The position numbers were made by a program, and so were the translations under genes. Below the pieces are notes generated by a model that was not told the origin of the DNA, made no database searches, and saw nothing but the letters and a program-made list of their open reading frames with translations. A stretch of DNA of 64,000 bases, taken from assembly GCA_943789355.1 (NCBI GenBank), contig CALSTU010000004.1:658971-722970 (forward strand), given 5' to 3'. The DNA comes from UBA7430 sp002478765. GTDB taxonomy: Bacteria > Bacteroidota > Bacteroidia > Flavobacteriales > UBA7430. Each line of letters starts with the position of its first letter. Within the stretch, counting starts at the first letter, position 1. Shown piece by piece: positions 54,701 to 59,640 of this stretch.

Positions 54701-56674
54701 GCATGTAATTACGATGCAGACCCTACAACAGATACGAACAATAGCCTATGTGTTTATTCCGTAAACTTTGATGCATGTGCAGGCTGTTCAGGAGAAACCG
54801 ATGGAACGGGAACGGTAGTTGATAACGATTCTGATAATGACGGCGTATGTGATGCAGATGAAGTTATAGGTTGTACGGATAACCTAGCTTGTAATTACGA
54901 TGCTAGATCAACAACGGACTCGGATAATACGACATGTATTTATTTGAGTGATTATGATTCCTGTTCAACTTGTACAGGAGGAACAGATGGAACAGGAGAA
55001 GTAGTAGATAACGATGCGGATGATGATGGTGTTTGTGATGCAGACGAAGTAAAAGGTTGTACCGATATTACTGCATGTAATTACGATGCCACTCCGACCA
55101 CAGATTCTAAACAATCTCTTTGTGAAATCATTCCAAGTTCAGACGACTGTGCGACCTGTTCAGGCGAAACTGACGGAACGGGAACGATCCTCTCCAACGA
55201 TGTAGACAATGATGATGTTTGTGATACTGATGAAGTAGCAGGATGTACCTATGAAGCTGCTGATAATTACAATGCTGAGGCAACCGATGATGATGGTTCT
55301 TGTCAGGTAAGAGGATGTACAGACATCAGCCGATGTAATTACGATGCTTTAGCAAATATAGATGAAGGCTGTTTGCCAGCCCTTGATGGTGTTTGTGAGA
55401 GCTGTTCCGGAGAAACTGATGGAACAGGGTATGTTGTAGATAATGACATCGATAATGACGGTGTTTGTGATGCTGATGAGGTAATCGGTTGTATGGATGT
55501 TACACGATGTAACTTTAATGTACTTGCAACGGATGATGCAGGATGTTTACCTGTCTTGGACGATGTTTGTGAGACCTGTTCCTTAGATACTTTGGGTAAT
55601 ACCTTTACGAACGGTACAGGCGTCATTGTTGATAATGATTTAGATAACGACGGTATTTGTAATGCCGACGAAATTGAAGGCTGTTCTTTCGATTGGGCAG
55701 ACAATTATCAGTCTGATGCCACCGATAACGATGGTTCGTGTATCAAGTTAGGGTGTACTTTAAGCTGGGCAGACAATTATGAGTCCAATGCGACGGACAA
55801 TGATGATTCTTGCTTCCGACTAGGGTGTGCAGACGCTTCCGCTGTAAACTATGATGCATTAGCTACCCTTGCAGATAATGAAGCGTGTTACTACGTTCCG
55901 TTAAGTGTGGAGTTGAAGGTTAATAATGCGCCATGTAAGAGTTCAAACAGTACGGGGTCTCTAGAAATTTCGATTACTGGTGGTAAAGAGCCAATTGAAA
56001 TCAATGCATTTGGTTTAGAGATTGAAAATGGAACAGCTTCTGTTTTAAAAACAGATACGACCTATAAAATCATCAATATTCCTCAGCAAACGGGTTATCG
56101 TGTTTATGTTTCTGATGCAATTGGTGCCGAAGGGTATTCCTTTGAAGGTTCGAATTACAGTCCAATTTTTGACATCACAGCTCCGGAGGATGAATTAGAA
56201 CTTTATCTCTATTATGATGACGAGCAGCAAGAGGTTACATTTACAACCAATGCATCTTCATACAATTATGTATGGTTTGTAAACAATGCGCAGCGATCTG
56301 ATTTGAATATGGAAACCTTAAGTTCCGTTGAAAATGGCACCTACGGGATTTATGTGAAAGATAGTTTCGGTTGTCCTAAGTATGAAACCATATCGGTTGA
56401 AACGGTTGACGTTGAAGAATTAGATCCAATAGCATTGGAGATATATCCGAATCCAAGTGACGGTCTGGTGCATGTTCATTACAACTTGCCTGAGAAGATG
56501 GTTTCTGCGATTCAAGTGATCAGTCTAACCGGTGAAGTGGTTCATTCCGTTCAGCTTGAGCAAAATGCGCGAATTGAAACGGCACTTCAGTTGAATGATC
56601 TTAGTGCCGGAATGTATTTGTTAGAAATTGACATCGATCAAGAGAAAGTCTATCGAAGAATTACCATTAAGTAA
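36794..56674 (+). CDS. Giant T9SS-exported cysteine-repeat (GCTD) protein, 6626 residues in this open part
   Basis: Surface or secreted giant protein, probably an adhesin or matrix filament; function inferred only. Almost all of it is a tandem array of about 185 units (hand count) of the pattern GCTDxxAxNYNxxANxDDGSC plus a 3-6 residue tail. Some units carry Asp-rich extensions resembling thrombospondin type 3 calcium sites (NDGVCDADEV), at both ends and occasionally inside. A non-repeat module sits near residues 850-990 (STIGVFYYDFNGVLRCGGSS), and a run of seven units at about 1400-1690 uses YYC/FYC in place of GC. After the array come a SprB-like domain (SSNSTGSLEISITGGKEPIE), a second beta domain, and a type A sorting domain (LEIYPNPSDGLVHVHYNLPE). 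The true start is 35085, so the full protein would be about 7200 residues. It ends at a strong terminator. Confidence 0.93.
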   Translation: MILDACASCSGEQDGTGTIVDNDSDADGVCDADELVGCMDDTRCNYNELATDNEGCLPALDGVCETCSGETDGTGLTTDNDADDDGVCDADEVLGCDEANAFNYSSVATENDGSCYPVIEGCINDDTAFNYSASTGDLQTDVNTDDGSCHPVVLGCTDSFAKNYNDYDDDEESNPLTGDPFVDVNTDDGSCVAYILGCTNVNSCNYQPNAVHNISYCDFPPVYYFCDTLEFTELVYEYEISCVNDEDGDGVCDENEIEGCTSSAFACNYNTEATDEVACVFPDTHYDCLDNCINDSDSDGVCDELELPGCTDNLACNYDVNATDNDGLCTYSEENYDCTGSCLSDQDGDGVCDAFEVVGCTFEWAENYVSEATDDDGSCSLKGCTNSNYVEYDANATEDDGSYCAQLIVYGCNLADACNFDGTANTPDGSCLFPDFDYVDCDGICLNGQDVNGQCIEIVVEGCMDEFACNYVDGANTDTNPTSCVYKTAYLDCSGLCYFDEDKDSVCDQQEIIGCIEEDACNYDPTSTQAGLCVYPVETYFDCNNRCLNDADDDGICDQFDVESCKDELALNYNPIASDANNDLCVYPSGCMTSDAANYDAAALIDDGSCILELVGCTDNNYLEYNTVANINDQDQCLTSVTQGCMDPSANNYNSQANINNYVCTYDVVVGCRDNTYIEYNPQATEDSNLTLCKNQIVFGCTNSSYLEYNASANIDNGTCQSVDYKGCLDEAYQEYDVSYTINDQSACITPHIYGCMNSFSVGSSYNPAATIDDGSCILIGCSDTSYAEYYTQGYVPNVDDATGVYNSTFCKTPAVFGCVNSYALNYNFEANVANEECLYEDGEYIDFEYDVTDANCSVLMPNYGSSDVLGANVSFSGEFTQPFPEGSTIGVFYYDFNGVLRCGGSSIWKATETNSVSAYIDDLFTSSKDGFNENEAFNWRLQTPEGLLYSINVIISENSLSGNQFATNGLVQIGHMYTQFMYQVEIKGCMDEAYIDFNPYANSSAPCYVLKDIGCMDDTAFNYNIKATEEDGSCYPIIYGCNNPSAFNYVQSIGNKFVDPNTESDCIPVIQGCLNDKLAYNYVPLTGDSQTDVNTDDGSCYAVVKGCTDLQALNFNDLDGDGYANPVVMDGDGINTNTDDGSCIQKVFGCMDDSMSNYNANANVDNGVCYPVITGCTEDDSALNYVPNFGNPYLDVNDTVACILPIYGCMDAIAYNYMDTATVHDNSCIDAVYGCTDNGTEPNEFGDINDIFTDASSSFNYDILANTDDGTCYPVVGGCMDITAFNFNNYGSNKYISYESSANVFTDINTSDNSCIPVIKGCLDENAYNYNDFDLDGISSPLNNPEVDVNTHQQSRCFYRPGCTNQTFAQYWNYSIIEGLDVTLYPDSMLSESSCIDTANFFCDDPNFVESFTWNEIMWLSYNYPADITLVPRQSECQTERIDYCRESNYVGYFLTDNIKDGTDLDAGANFGIPKAVESSAILEKDLNPGDAPLCGDVVSFYCSDSSLTLYYAGTDVAEGTMKDSVGGNMIDDSLCGEVVVDLYCNDSTRVGYYNTNNNSDYDFNLGHDLGNIIDATLCGDVLVKYCDDPAFVGYYLGDTVGVQNIGTIIDDLETCGDSAVFYCNDPSYLGYYTEASVQGNKATGSHVDNSLANCLEPIDPYCSNPSFFEYYTDTLMSSSYVGNIVNDDLCVTTIIPGCTDETMFNYDETANINRTSIELASDPCYPIVMGCMNEESFNYNNYFSSLNTNPLTGEKYEAIDESSKKYGPTNAQDLISSSDYYDGSGNGFNVNTTIPTDPSTIYSGGCIPIVYGCTDDTALNFNDWSPKATPENPQYGDGIADSWNYVDPWLNVNTDNESCIEIVQGCMSPDACNYEAAANADDASCIFVVEHYDCDDVCINDSDGDDVCDELEVLGCTDASSYNFNELATEDDGLCTSVVAGCTSSSAFNYNSEANIDDGSCESFAFGCTDASAYNYNELANVDDFTCQPFIYGCTFEAAFNYNPAANTYNNSCIAKVFGCINQVAVNFNELANTDDGSCIAPVYGCMNSFAPNYNALANADDGSCVAVVLGCMDEAALNFNPNANYQSEAICVAKVEGCMITEAFNYNPEANVPDGSCQASVEGCTDDAYLEYNPSANSDNGSCKNEILEGCMNPNADNYDSNANVPDGSCETVVQGCMDPSAVNYNPFANADNGTCLELIRGCRNENAFNYNPNANIADGSCIPVVNGCTDSLSFNYNPSANTDNGSCLAAVFGCMNASADNYDANATVADGSCESFVFGCTDTEALNYNSFANKDDGTCRSRVEGCINPLAYNFNIEATVNDGSCIPFIYGCTDASAINYNSEANSDNGLCVPNVAGCMNATANNYNPNATAPDGSCKMNVPGCMDESAINYNEIATEDNGTCVAKVEGCTNPGSTNFNASANVDDDSCIPVVRGCIDEDYLEYNPKANTTNGTCSTLIVLGCTENFPWICNYNSEANTNDGSCAFLGSPTCGDSESRQLRASRTTNSVCIESDANNYFRYLDQTDSEWPNSPLNPESGSYSADFAAQYEVDNSVCEFNYGCTDETKFNYDDEAVVNQVSAEDTSDPCQPFVVGCMDADYVEYSSTNNTSNQAQCITLAAYGCTDANAYNFDASANVNQVSFEDASDPCIATITGCNDSNYSEYNSEANTVTDSDNDGLDDNCLSLVIEGCTDADYIEYYDYNAVSFSIETPDALANTDDGSCENLIVYGCTDNTYFEYQSTANVDDSSCSTQIVVGCTDSNFLEYDSSANSGDVSTQCLNAIVYGCTDAQYTENWVYNSSDKSITLPNPAYNTDTDPTSCETLIVSGCTNEIATNYNASANVEDDSCTGTSGCTDQLADNYNANAVQDDESCEYEGCTDSQYIEYNAQANKDNDSCSTLAVYGCMDPTAFNYNESANVNQVSLSDDSDTCIPVSVGCTDNDFLEYWSNEYSDSLQYVISPPDVAPNTGDVSQYCLTEISSGCTDQTFLEFSFDVNTYLDGACATPRVVGCDDPTYVEYDAAVNSPNNSYCITPSNEGCTDPLYTEYNSDFTVDDGSCATLVVEGCTDENSTNYNADANTDDGSCIAIVSGCTDNGFEVNGAGVVNDLLNDGVAAFNYNALANTDDESCIPLTNGCTDSLYIEYWSWNSVDFSISLRDNVPNADDDSCTDLVLEDCTNPDYLEYNPDANVLDFAECKTGLVPGCIDSLFLEYHTQGFVASKDDGSCSTTAVFGCTDSDYLEYYGFVDVTIPVDVSEYNAAVNLGAINNVDDGSCSVLVSIGCYNEIAQNNNPNATVYDPDVCEGAVGCTFDTFVEYNPLAIIDNGSCFTPIVRGCDDDTMFNYNPEVNLSDDSCYPIVEGCMDDAFYNYNDYDFDNHPNELINEPGTDINTNKASDCIAFVYGCTDNGLSINATNLINDQGDDEAAAFNYNPAANSDDGSCYPVIFGCMNSQAYNYNDFDGDGDGDYFTGINGVDVNTEYDPSNCIIKIYGCLNDSLAYNFNDYDKDGEKNPITGDDSIDVNVDDDSCFSHVNGCTDSLAYNFNDFDKDGDSNPLTGVDGVDVNTEDGSCFAVVTGCLDTNAYNFNDYDKDGEANPLTTIDGTDVNTHDLSLCKHEGCTNNTAANYETYGLVLTSFGDLVPASIDNGSCVIPGCTLESFPNFNAEATDEDGSCDMNSSDVFGCTDTNYTQYDVKANKNNGSCRTAIVYGCISSNKFNFDANANTDDGSCVEFIYGCMDTTFVEYSSLFNSSFSAKCITPVVLGCTNMTSNNFDSSANTDDGSCEVEGCTDADYTEYTIEANLDDGSCLTPVVFGCADSTYLEYWDWDYSEYNSQLYILFAPMIENVNTDDGSCSTELIFGCFYDTYLEYNINTNVFDVQNCKTLAVNGCTVSSAANYDTLATVDDGSCILSGCTNPLAFNYNPGLTNDDGSCMPFVYGCTIENYANYNPAANVDDGTCSVQNTDIVGCLDDSYFEYDTNATVSGSDYCINFMVFGCMDETMFNYDATVNFDDGSCIPFVYGCANILYTEYSESANTDDGSCQTIVIPGCKDQSALNFNEINPNWLIENPIVGNLPNVNTNDGTCIPNIEGCTDSIYLEYNASATVDDGSCSTNAYSGCTDTLYIEYYAYTQNIDGIYVLEGALKEDVNVNDGSCATLAIRDCVYDDYIEYNPEANVSVPENCKTLHDFGCMDDSSPNFDANATKDDGSCYVLSSGCMDSLYLEFSADYNTSDTSACENLIVRGDSSCSNPNYAQYYSYALSPVGLFMLQEPLNDGANIDDGCIDLLINDCTYNHYLEFNAEANVYEFGSCKTLKVQGCMNDMALNYDSNANVDNGTCQASILGCMNPLYVEYNSLASVEDNSCNVLVLYGCTDSLAINYNAFANTDDNSCMPSILGCMQEEAFNYNELANIENQSCIDRLLGCTDNGFLVNGAGEINDADGDQNSAFNYNALANTDDGSCETVTFGCINETAFNYNSLANTSDDSCIEIIMGCADGTAFNYNSEANTDDGSCYAKIFGCLDSTASNYNDYDGDLSSNPLTGDVLVDVNTDNGVCLALVLGCTDAAAQNFNQIATNDDGSCAYTGCINESADNYDPRATLPGFCQFNGCTDASAMNFNPQANEDDGSCIAIVEGCNFLEYLEYDSLANVNDGSCLNLAKYGCMNEVALNYDPTANVNQVSFEDLSNPCVAYVFGCTDNGLSPNGLGEVNDINADGLAAFNYNATANSEDGTCRDAVFGCMNPSAMNYSALANTNDGSCMPYIWGCTDALSFNFNSIANSDDGSCYDVVEGCMNALAFNYNATANTNNGSCIPFIYGCSDASALNYNPRTNSDDGSCIDKVSGCLNPLASNYNASANTNDGSCIAIIYGCTDSNAVNYNANATRDNGNCITLVTGCTNPYASNYNALANQSDGSCTFGIEGCTNSEAINYDENATTDDGSCTAVIEGCIWSFADNYNPAANVDDGSCAFGRKRVGAEVCIDPIAENYFAYLDPTSSDYQSSLVDQFSVDNSTCEYINGCTNASAYNYASNATVDDGSCIDETNALIGCMDEDYLEYDANANVSNTNYCLTQKVAGCTDFNATNFNPLANVDDASCITDLIYGCTNADALNYNPNATADDGLCELEPIPGCTDPNYLEYNAAATEDNGTCDTEIVYGCMESLASNYNASANVSNESCVYNGCTNEQADNYDVNATQDDGSCIFNGCTNSNACNYNVAANTDDDSCQLPQIYYDCNSNCINDTDGDAVCDELEISGCMDENACNYDSNATDNSGCNLALEFYDCEGVCLDDIDSDGICDELEIEGCQDTQAVNYDAAATDVSQCDYDGCTNNLYLEFDAAATVDLNNSCQTLILSGCTNALANNFDAEANTDDGSCNILGCTNAKATNYNEVSNQDDGTCKIFGCTDASMFNFDTDANRNDGSCVPFVYGCTESTAYNFNASSNTEDDSCEAIVEGCTDLTAFNYASLANTDDGSCADVISGCIDSLALNYSSVANTDDGSCSYPVLGCTNTTATNFDATATQDDGSCIVPGCTNTTAENYNVQATVNDNSCIIYGCIIVDFPNYNAEATVDDGACNPSGTEVYGCQDSLYLEYNALATVDNGSCDSLIVLGCNDATAFNYDDNSNTNDGTCYAVISGCQDTLADNYQDPVGDVLADINTSDATACIYYGCMDDGFPNYNVKANADDGSCNLSSTDVFGCTNALYVEYQAEANKDNLTCSALKVYGCVDANAFNYDVNANVSDDSCIAVLEGCTDSNYTEYAEEVNTDDGTCATAVVEGCTNSLYLTYNPVANVDNNTCKDLIVLGCMNSSYTEYNTNANTSDLSCSTPKVYGCADSTYLEYWNYITTPNVDYYMLGDLKIQNVNTNDGSCETSITIGCTSPAYIEYNADADAYDGTCLTEVVMGCIDNSVCNYNANANRDDGSCLPALDGVCESCTGETDGTGTVVDNDLDNDGVCDADEVEGCSDATACNYDADPTTDTNNSLCVYSVNFDACAGCSGETDGTGTVVDNDSDNDGVCDADEVIGCTDNLACNYDARSTTDSDNTTCIYLSDYDSCSTCTGGTDGTGEVVDNDADDDGVCDADEVKGCTDITACNYDATPTTDSKQSLCEIIPSSDDCATCSGETDGTGTILSNDVDNDDVCDTDEVAGCTYEAADNYNAEATDDDGSCQVRGCTDISRCNYDALANIDEGCLPALDGVCESCSGETDGTGYVVDNDIDNDGVCDADEVIGCMDVTRCNFNVLATDDAGCLPVLDDVCETCSLDTLGNTFTNGTGVIVDNDLDNDGICNADEIEGCSFDWADNYQSDATDNDGSCIKLGCTLSWADNYESNATDNDDSCFRLGCADASAVNYDALATLADNEACYYVPLSVELKVNNAPCKSSNSTGSLEISITGGKEPIEINAFGLEIENGTASVLKTDTTYKIINIPQQTGYRVYVSDAIGAEGYSFEGSNYSPIFDITAPEDELELYLYYDDEQQEVTFTTNASSYNYVWFVNNAQRSDLNMETLSSVENGTYGIYVKDSFGCPKYETISVETVDVEELDPIALEIYPNPSDGLVHVHYNLPEKMVSAIQVISLTGEVVHSVQLEQNARIETALQLNDLSAGMYLLEIDIDQEKVYRRITIK
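36902..55893 (+). repeat. Tandem array of about 78-bp coding units (GCTD repeats)
   Basis: About 19 kb of in-frame repeats. The modal unit is 26 codons (78 bp), with 72- and 81-bp variants and longer units of 100-250 bp. Conserved DNA cores include GGTTGTACGGATGC-like starts and GATGACGGTTCTTGT-like ends. Units are diverged from each other; I found no two identical at DNA level by eye. Confidence 0.9.
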
Positions 56675-56689
56675 TTGATTTGATTTTAT

Positions 56690-56723
56690 AAAAAAAAGCG
56701 AGGTTTTTACCTCGCTTTTTTTT
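56690..56723 (+). terminator. Terminator of the giant gene
   Basis: A-run, AGCGAGG-TTTTTA-CCTCGCT stem-loop, T-run, 16 bp after the stop codon. Confidence 0.9.
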
Positions 56724-57220
56724 GCTCAATAATTAATGATTACGGTTTAGTTATTTCAAAGTCTTGTCTATGAATTACAATGGCGATTTTAGCTAGAGAT
56801 TCATTGTGAAACAAAGCTTTGTCAATCCGCTCATTTTGTATGTCAGATTCATGTGCTTCAATCCCTCAAAAACCGATTCATGTGTTGTTCGTTCCTAGGC
56901 AATCGGTTCCTCATTTGCCTTATTGGAGTACTGGAAAGTGTAGGTTTAGATTTATGACCTGTATTTAAACACTAAAGTCGGATTGTGTTTTTGCAAACAT
57001 AACTGATGACCCCTAACTCGTTAATCGATTTTCTTTTGTACCGACTTTCTCTTGTATTTCAGTGATGTTTGGTTCTGTATAAAGTTTAAATCATTCAGGC
57101 CTCTTTCTAGCTATTGATTTCTTCATGAAATGAGGTTTTTTTCAAACGATTCAATCCATTAGATTTGTCGGTATTTAATTCAAATATGAGTAATCCTATC
57201 AATTGAGTAATCCTTTAACC
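56724..57220. other. Intergenic region between the two giant convergent genes
   Basis: About 500 bp of AT-rich DNA between two terminators. I see no open frame with recognisable content, no RNA gene and no promoter box worth calling. A 10-bp direct repeat GAGTAATCCT occurs twice near 57187-57215. Confidence 0.5.
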
Positions 57221-57255
57221 AAAAAAAAGGCGCTGTTTTAACAGCGCCTTTTTTA
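57221..57255 (-). terminator. Terminator of the GH16-CotH gene
   Basis: AAAAAAGGCGCTG-TTTTAA-CAGCGCCTTTTTT, a perfect GC stem flanked by A- and T-runs, just beyond the minus-strand stop codon. It can act on both strands. Confidence 0.9.
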
Positions 57256-57271
57256 AGTAATGTATTGCAGC

Positions 57272-59548
57272 TTACTTTACCACTTTTTCTACAGAACCGT
57301 CGTCATAAATATTGAAGAAAATAGATCGAACAAACGATACTTCATCCAAGCTTACTTCTTGACCAAGGATGTTAACCACTTTAACCAATGCTTTTGTTAT
57401 TGGAGCGTTTAGTTCTGTAAAAGTGTCTATGGATGCAGCAACGTTAATGGCATTTTTACGGTACGTCGAAGAACCTTTTGTCCAGTTCTTCACCTCTAAT
57501 ATCTTAACACCTTCAGTATTCCATACTTTAAACTTAGCAAGCTCCTTGGCAGACAATCCATCTTTTGATACAGTTGTCGCATCATCACCCCACAAAGAAA
57601 GTACTGTAAGTGGGCTTGAGTAAACTGCAGAACCTACAAGATCTCCTCTTTGGTCATAGGCAGCTATCTCAGAGCCCAAAGTTAGAGGAGTGTCCCAAGC
57701 AGAATCTTCAATAATTACCGTCATGTTTTCACCGGTAGGAGCAACTTCATCAAAGTGATAAGGGTCATCTTTAGTTACCTTAAGCTCTGATTCTTGATAG
57801 GTAAAGTCATTTGATAAGTATTGGTGAGTACCGGAAGCCGTTGTTTTAATTTGGTACCCTTCTCCTGGGTTCATAGTTCCAATTCCGTTGAAATTGTATT
57901 CCGGAAGGAATGCCTGACCTGTTGAATTCTTTGCAATGATTAACTTTTCACTAGCAACCATGTCTGACATGACAAGGTCCGCTGCTGCAGCTTCAGTTCT
58001 CAGGTATCCAATCATGTTCCACCCCTGAAGATAATCAATTGCATGTTCTTCAGGGTAGGCATAAGCCCCCCCTATAGAAATCTCGGTAGCTCCTGTAGTT
58101 TTAATTTGATAACCTTGACCCACCTCAATATTTCCAATCCCATTAAAATTATATTCAGGAAGGTAGGCTTTACCTGAGAAATCTTTAACGATAATAATAT
58201 GTTCAACAATTGGCGCGACAACATTCATCAGATCCATATCATCAGGAATCATATACGTGGAAATAATTGACCATCCTTTCACAATATTAATTTTTTGTAC
58301 GCTAGGACCCGGTAAAACAGCTGTAACAGAATTAATAAACGTAATTCCATTTGCGACGAATGTCTCAGGCCCACCTGTGTAGGTAATGGAGGCCTGGTAT
58401 TCTTGACATGATGTTGGGTCCCAAATACGATAGGTTAAGCTTTCACCAGCAGATAAACCATCCTTTTCGCCCGTAGAATCGTCATCACCCATCGCTGCTA
58501 TTTGAACCGTTCCATCTGCATATTCAGCCCAACCTGCACTTTTCAAAACTCCGTCATCCTCCTCATAGAATACACCAATAACGGCTCCTTCTCCCATAGG
58601 GTTTCCATTGACATCCGTCCACGGTCCATTGATGAATATGGAGTGGTTCTGGTTGGTAAGAATTTCTTGCCATTCGGGCTCACAGCTTTCATATTCACAA
58701 GAGTCATCTTCAAGGTTCGCTTCTGAATTGTAATTACTCGCGGTAGGGTCTGTACAACCTTCGATAAACACCGTACAAGGGTTGTTTACAAGGCCCGGAC
58801 TCGGCGTTGCCGAACATCCGTTTCCATCAGCGCTGAAGCTTGTTCCACCTAAGTCACCATCTAGGGATGCAACCACCAGAACGTTTCCTTGGGCATCTCC
58901 CAAGTAAAGGCTGTCGCCTCCGCCTCCAATACCGGAGCCAAAGCTTCCTTCGGCATCTTCTTCACCTACCCAGTAAGCTCCTGCAGAAATGACTACATCA
59001 CCAAAAGTGAGGTCGTCAAAAGGTTGCTCATCGTCTAGCATGAAACCAAGCAATGTACATTCCTCATCGCCTGAGTTGTATATTTCGATATAATCTTCAG
59101 GATCTCCTTTTCCGTGTGCTTCTGTAATGTATACAGTTCCTAAAACACAGGCAGGAACCACAGCTACATATTCACAGGAATCATCCTCTAGATTCGCTTC
59201 AGCATTGTAATTTGTTGCGGTAGGATCTGTACAACCTTCGATAAACACTGTACAAGCGTTGTTTGCAAGGCCCGGACTAGGAACTGCCGAACATCCGTTT
59301 CCATCAGCGGTGAAGCTTGTTCCACCTAAGTCACCATCTAGGGATGCAACCACCAGAACGTTTCCTTGGGCATCTCCCAAGTAAAGGCTGTCGCCTCCGC
59401 CTCCAATACCGGAGCCAAAGCTTCCTTCGGCATCTTCTTCACCTACCCAGTAAGCTCCAGCAGCAATGACGACATCACCAAAGGTAAGGTCTCCAAAGGG
59501 TTGTTCGTCATCAAGCATGAAACCAAGTAGAGAACAGTTGGTCATCAC
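57272..59548 (-). CDS. C-terminal segment of the GH16-CotH-lamin-tail giant gene (lamin-tail domains, T9SS-type end)
   Basis: Third reading-frame segment of one large gene. It continues the previous segment after a single extra base near 59540: removing it changes SGDDQLFSTWF to SGDDNCSLLGF, matching the neighbouring copies. It holds the rest of lamin-tail domain 2, lamin-tail domain 3 (EDYIEIYNSGDEECTLLGF), GCTD units between them, a GVFYEEDDGVLKSAG module, a KGWSIISTYMI domain duplicated as QGWNMIGYLRT (both with AYLPEYNFNGIG / AFLPEYNFNGIG), a second module of the VWGDD kind (TVLSLWGDDATTVSKDG), and a C-terminal NILGQEVSLDEV...YDDGSVEKVVK end that is a recurrent T9SS-type terminus in marine Bacteroidota. 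Its nominal start codon is an artefact of the frameshift. Confidence 0.82.
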   Translation of the reverse strand: MMTNCSLLGFMLDDEQPFGDLTFGDVVIAAGAYWVGEEDAEGSFGSGIGGGGDSLYLGDAQGNVLVVASLDGDLGGTSFTADGNGCSAVPSPGLANNACTVFIEGCTDPTATNYNAEANLEDDSCEYVAVVPACVLGTVYITEAHGKGDPEDYIEIYNSGDEECTLLGFMLDDEQPFDDLTFGDVVISAGAYWVGEEDAEGSFGSGIGGGGDSLYLGDAQGNVLVVASLDGDLGGTSFSADGNGCSATPSPGLVNNPCTVFIEGCTDPTASNYNSEANLEDDSCEYESCEPEWQEILTNQNHSIFINGPWTDVNGNPMGEGAVIGVFYEEDDGVLKSAGWAEYADGTVQIAAMGDDDSTGEKDGLSAGESLTYRIWDPTSCQEYQASITYTGGPETFVANGITFINSVTAVLPGPSVQKINIVKGWSIISTYMIPDDMDLMNVVAPIVEHIIIVKDFSGKAYLPEYNFNGIGNIEVGQGYQIKTTGATEISIGGAYAYPEEHAIDYLQGWNMIGYLRTEAAAADLVMSDMVASEKLIIAKNSTGQAFLPEYNFNGIGTMNPGEGYQIKTTASGTHQYLSNDFTYQESELKVTKDDPYHFDEVAPTGENMTVIIEDSAWDTPLTLGSEIAAYDQRGDLVGSAVYSSPLTVLSLWGDDATTVSKDGLSAKELAKFKVWNTEGVKILEVKNWTKGSSTYRKNAINVAASIDTFTELNAPITKALVKVVNILGQEVSLDEVSFVRSIFFNIYDDGSVEKVVK

Positions 59549-59640
59549 CAGAGTTGTATATCTCTATGTAATCTTCAGGGTCTCCTTTTCCGTGCGCTTC
59601 CGTAATGTATATCGTACCTAGTATACATGCCGGTTCATTA
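58690..59640 (-). repeat. Near-identical tandem duplication of a lamin-tail plus GCTD module
   Basis: Two copies of a 477-bp (159-codon) unit, copy 1 about 58690-59166 and copy 2 about 59167-59640, nearly identical over long stretches. A third, more diverged copy lies at about 59650-60110. The frameshift near 59540 lies inside copy 2. Confidence 0.8.

Noticed and set aside
36902..55893. Regular 78-bp periodicity, superficially like a CRISPR or satellite array
   Set aside because: The period is exactly 26 codons, the frame is open throughout, variation follows codon positions, and there are no identical repeats with unique spacers. It is a protein-coding repeat.
56724..57220. Regulatory RNA between the two giant genes
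   Set aside because: Apart from the two terminators there is no conserved-looking structure, promoter or open frame.
59511..59548. Programmed ribosomal frameshift between the CotH-gene segments
   Set aside because: There is no slippery heptamer or downstream structure; the difference from the duplicate copies is a single extra base, better explained by sequence error.
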